Positions 4,781 to 5,353 of a stretch of DNA of 5,353 nucleotides are shown here, piece by piece. The translations under genes were made by a program, and so were the position numbers. Numbering within the stretch: position 1 is the stretch's first letter; each line of letters begins with the position of its first letter. The notes below the pieces were generated by a model. It was not told where the DNA came from and made no database searches. It saw nothing but the letters and a program-made list of their open reading frames with translations. The stretch is from NCBI GenBank assembly GCA_035693105.1, contig DASSHC010000046.1:1-5353 (forward strand), written 5' to 3'. Source of the DNA: DASSHC01 sp035693105 (GTDB lineage Bacteria > Chloroflexota > Chloroflexia > Thermomicrobiales > Thermomicrobiaceae).

Positions 4781-5254
4781 TCAGGGGCGAACCGGGCAGC
4801 CTGGCCCAGCAGGCACGTCGCCCGCGATCGCGCGCTCCAGCCGGGCGCGCAGGTCCGCCAGGGTGGCCGCTTCCTGCTTCGGGTGCATGCCGCCACCCGC
4901 CACACGCCGGTCCAGCTCGGCGCGCTGCCGCCGCACGATGGCATCGACCACGCCCGGCGCGCTCAGACCACGCGCCTCGACGATCCCGGCCAACGTTCGG
5001 CCGCGGCTCAGCTCCCAGACGAGCTGTCCGGTCGGCACACGCAGCGCCCAGGCCAGGGCGCGCAGGTCGCTAGCCGCCGTGCCCGCGCCACCGAAGCGCG
5101 TGCAGGACGCCACCGCGAAACCGGGCGCGTCCGCGGCAGCGGCGGCGCTCGCCCGGTCGCTGCGTGCCGCGCCGCTCAGCAGCGCCGCCGCTACGATCAC
5201 GGCCGCCAGCAGCCCACAGGCACAGATCCAACGCGGGCGCAGGCGCACCTCCAT
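4781..5254 (-). CDS. Exported small helical protein of unknown function
   Basis: A 157-residue protein. The N terminus has a basic start (MEVRLRPR), a hydrophobic stretch at about 10-30 and a plausible signal-peptidase site near ASA (35-37), so it is probably secreted or membrane-anchored. There is no lipobox. The mature part (about 63-146) is a helical unit reading LAWALRVPTGQLVWELSRG, then a TLAGIVEARG turn and VVDAIVRRQRAELDRRVAGG. This resembles the repeating 'LRxxLxxGKTLAEIAxxxG ... LDxAVxxGxL' units I recall in extracytoplasmic proteins of Gram-positives and Chloroflexota; the equivalence is inferred. Cys51 and Cys153 could form a disulfide. The start ATG 5252-5254 follows a short GGTGAGG (GAGG 4 nt away) and lies 6 nt past the stop of an upstream frame, suggesting an operon. 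The stop is TGA. Confidence 0.75.
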   Translation of the reverse strand: MEVRLRPRWICACGLLAAVIVAAALLSGAARSDRASAAAAADAPGFAVASCTRFGGAGTAASDLRALAWALRVPTGQLVWELSRGRTLAGIVEARGLSAPGVVDAIVRRQRAELDRRVAGGGMHPKQEAATLADLRARLERAIAGDVPAGPGCPVRP

Positions 5255-5260
5255 CTCGCC

Positions 5261-5353
5261 TCACCCCCGCCCCTCGGCCACCGCGACGACCGGCTCCGCG
5301 GATCGCGGCGCGGCGCTGGTCATAACCGGCTGCTTGGCACGGGCCAGCGCGAA
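5261..5353 (-). CDS. C-terminal end of an upstream gene (partial)
   Basis: From the window edge, the minus-strand frame starting at base 5353 stays open for 30 codons and ends with TGA at 5261-5263. About 26 of the 30 codons end in G or C. The translation (FALARAKQPVMTSAAPRSAE, then PVVAVAEGRG) is Ala/Pro/Val-rich, like a disordered tail, and identifies no family. The 6-nt gap to the exported protein's ATG is typical of an operon. One of the other two minus-strand frames is also open, so this call rests on third-position bias and spacing. Confidence 0.4.
   Translation of the reverse strand, partial: FALARAKQPVMTSAAPRSAEPVVAVAEGRG

Overview
The window is GC-rich bacterial DNA with strong G/C preference at third codon positions. 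Gene content and the dispersed palindromic intergenic repeats suggest a Chloroflexota genome, perhaps a Thermomicrobia/Sphaerobacter-like lineage. That placement is an inference from style and gene families; no rRNA or other taxonomic marker is present.

Layout. Bases 1-119 hold a cluster of palindromic repeats just past the end of a minus-strand gene. At 124-1401 (minus) is a multi-spanning PIG-V-type (GT-C fold) glycosyltransferase. Bases 1402-1766 are largely empty. A 44-residue cysteine-containing plus-strand ORF (1767-1901) converges on yebC (1997-2743, minus), with a long hairpin between them that could terminate both transcripts. Divergently from yebC, an extended -10 promoter at 2932-2940 precedes a 35-codon ORF (3009-3116). 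Next is a 129-bp element (3192-3320) bounded by inverted hairpin ends. A plus-strand pair follows immediately: a compact HipA-like kinase (3359-4198) and an overlapping DUF3037 gene (4170-4583). A second, unrelated inverted repeat (4648-4728) lies between the pair and a minus-strand exported small protein (4781-5254). That gene is preceded by the likely tail of another minus-strand gene running off the window.

How the genes work together. Only two units look co-transcribed: the kinase/DUF3037 pair, whose genes overlap by 29 nt and each have a good ribosome-binding site, and the exported protein with its truncated upstream neighbour. The other genes are singletons. The kinase/DUF3037 pair is the best candidate for a poorly described system. 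It has the HipA-type catalytic residues, but no HipB-like DNA-binding partner and no room for the HipA N-terminal subdomain; a DUF3037 protein takes the partner position.

The best sequence-level observation is the repeat family. Three copies of a GTAGGGGC hairpin (41-67, 3192-3221 and 3291-3320 reversed) differ almost only by paired, compensatory stem changes and by loop changes. This implies that the folded form, or a nuclease or transposase recognising it, has been under selection.
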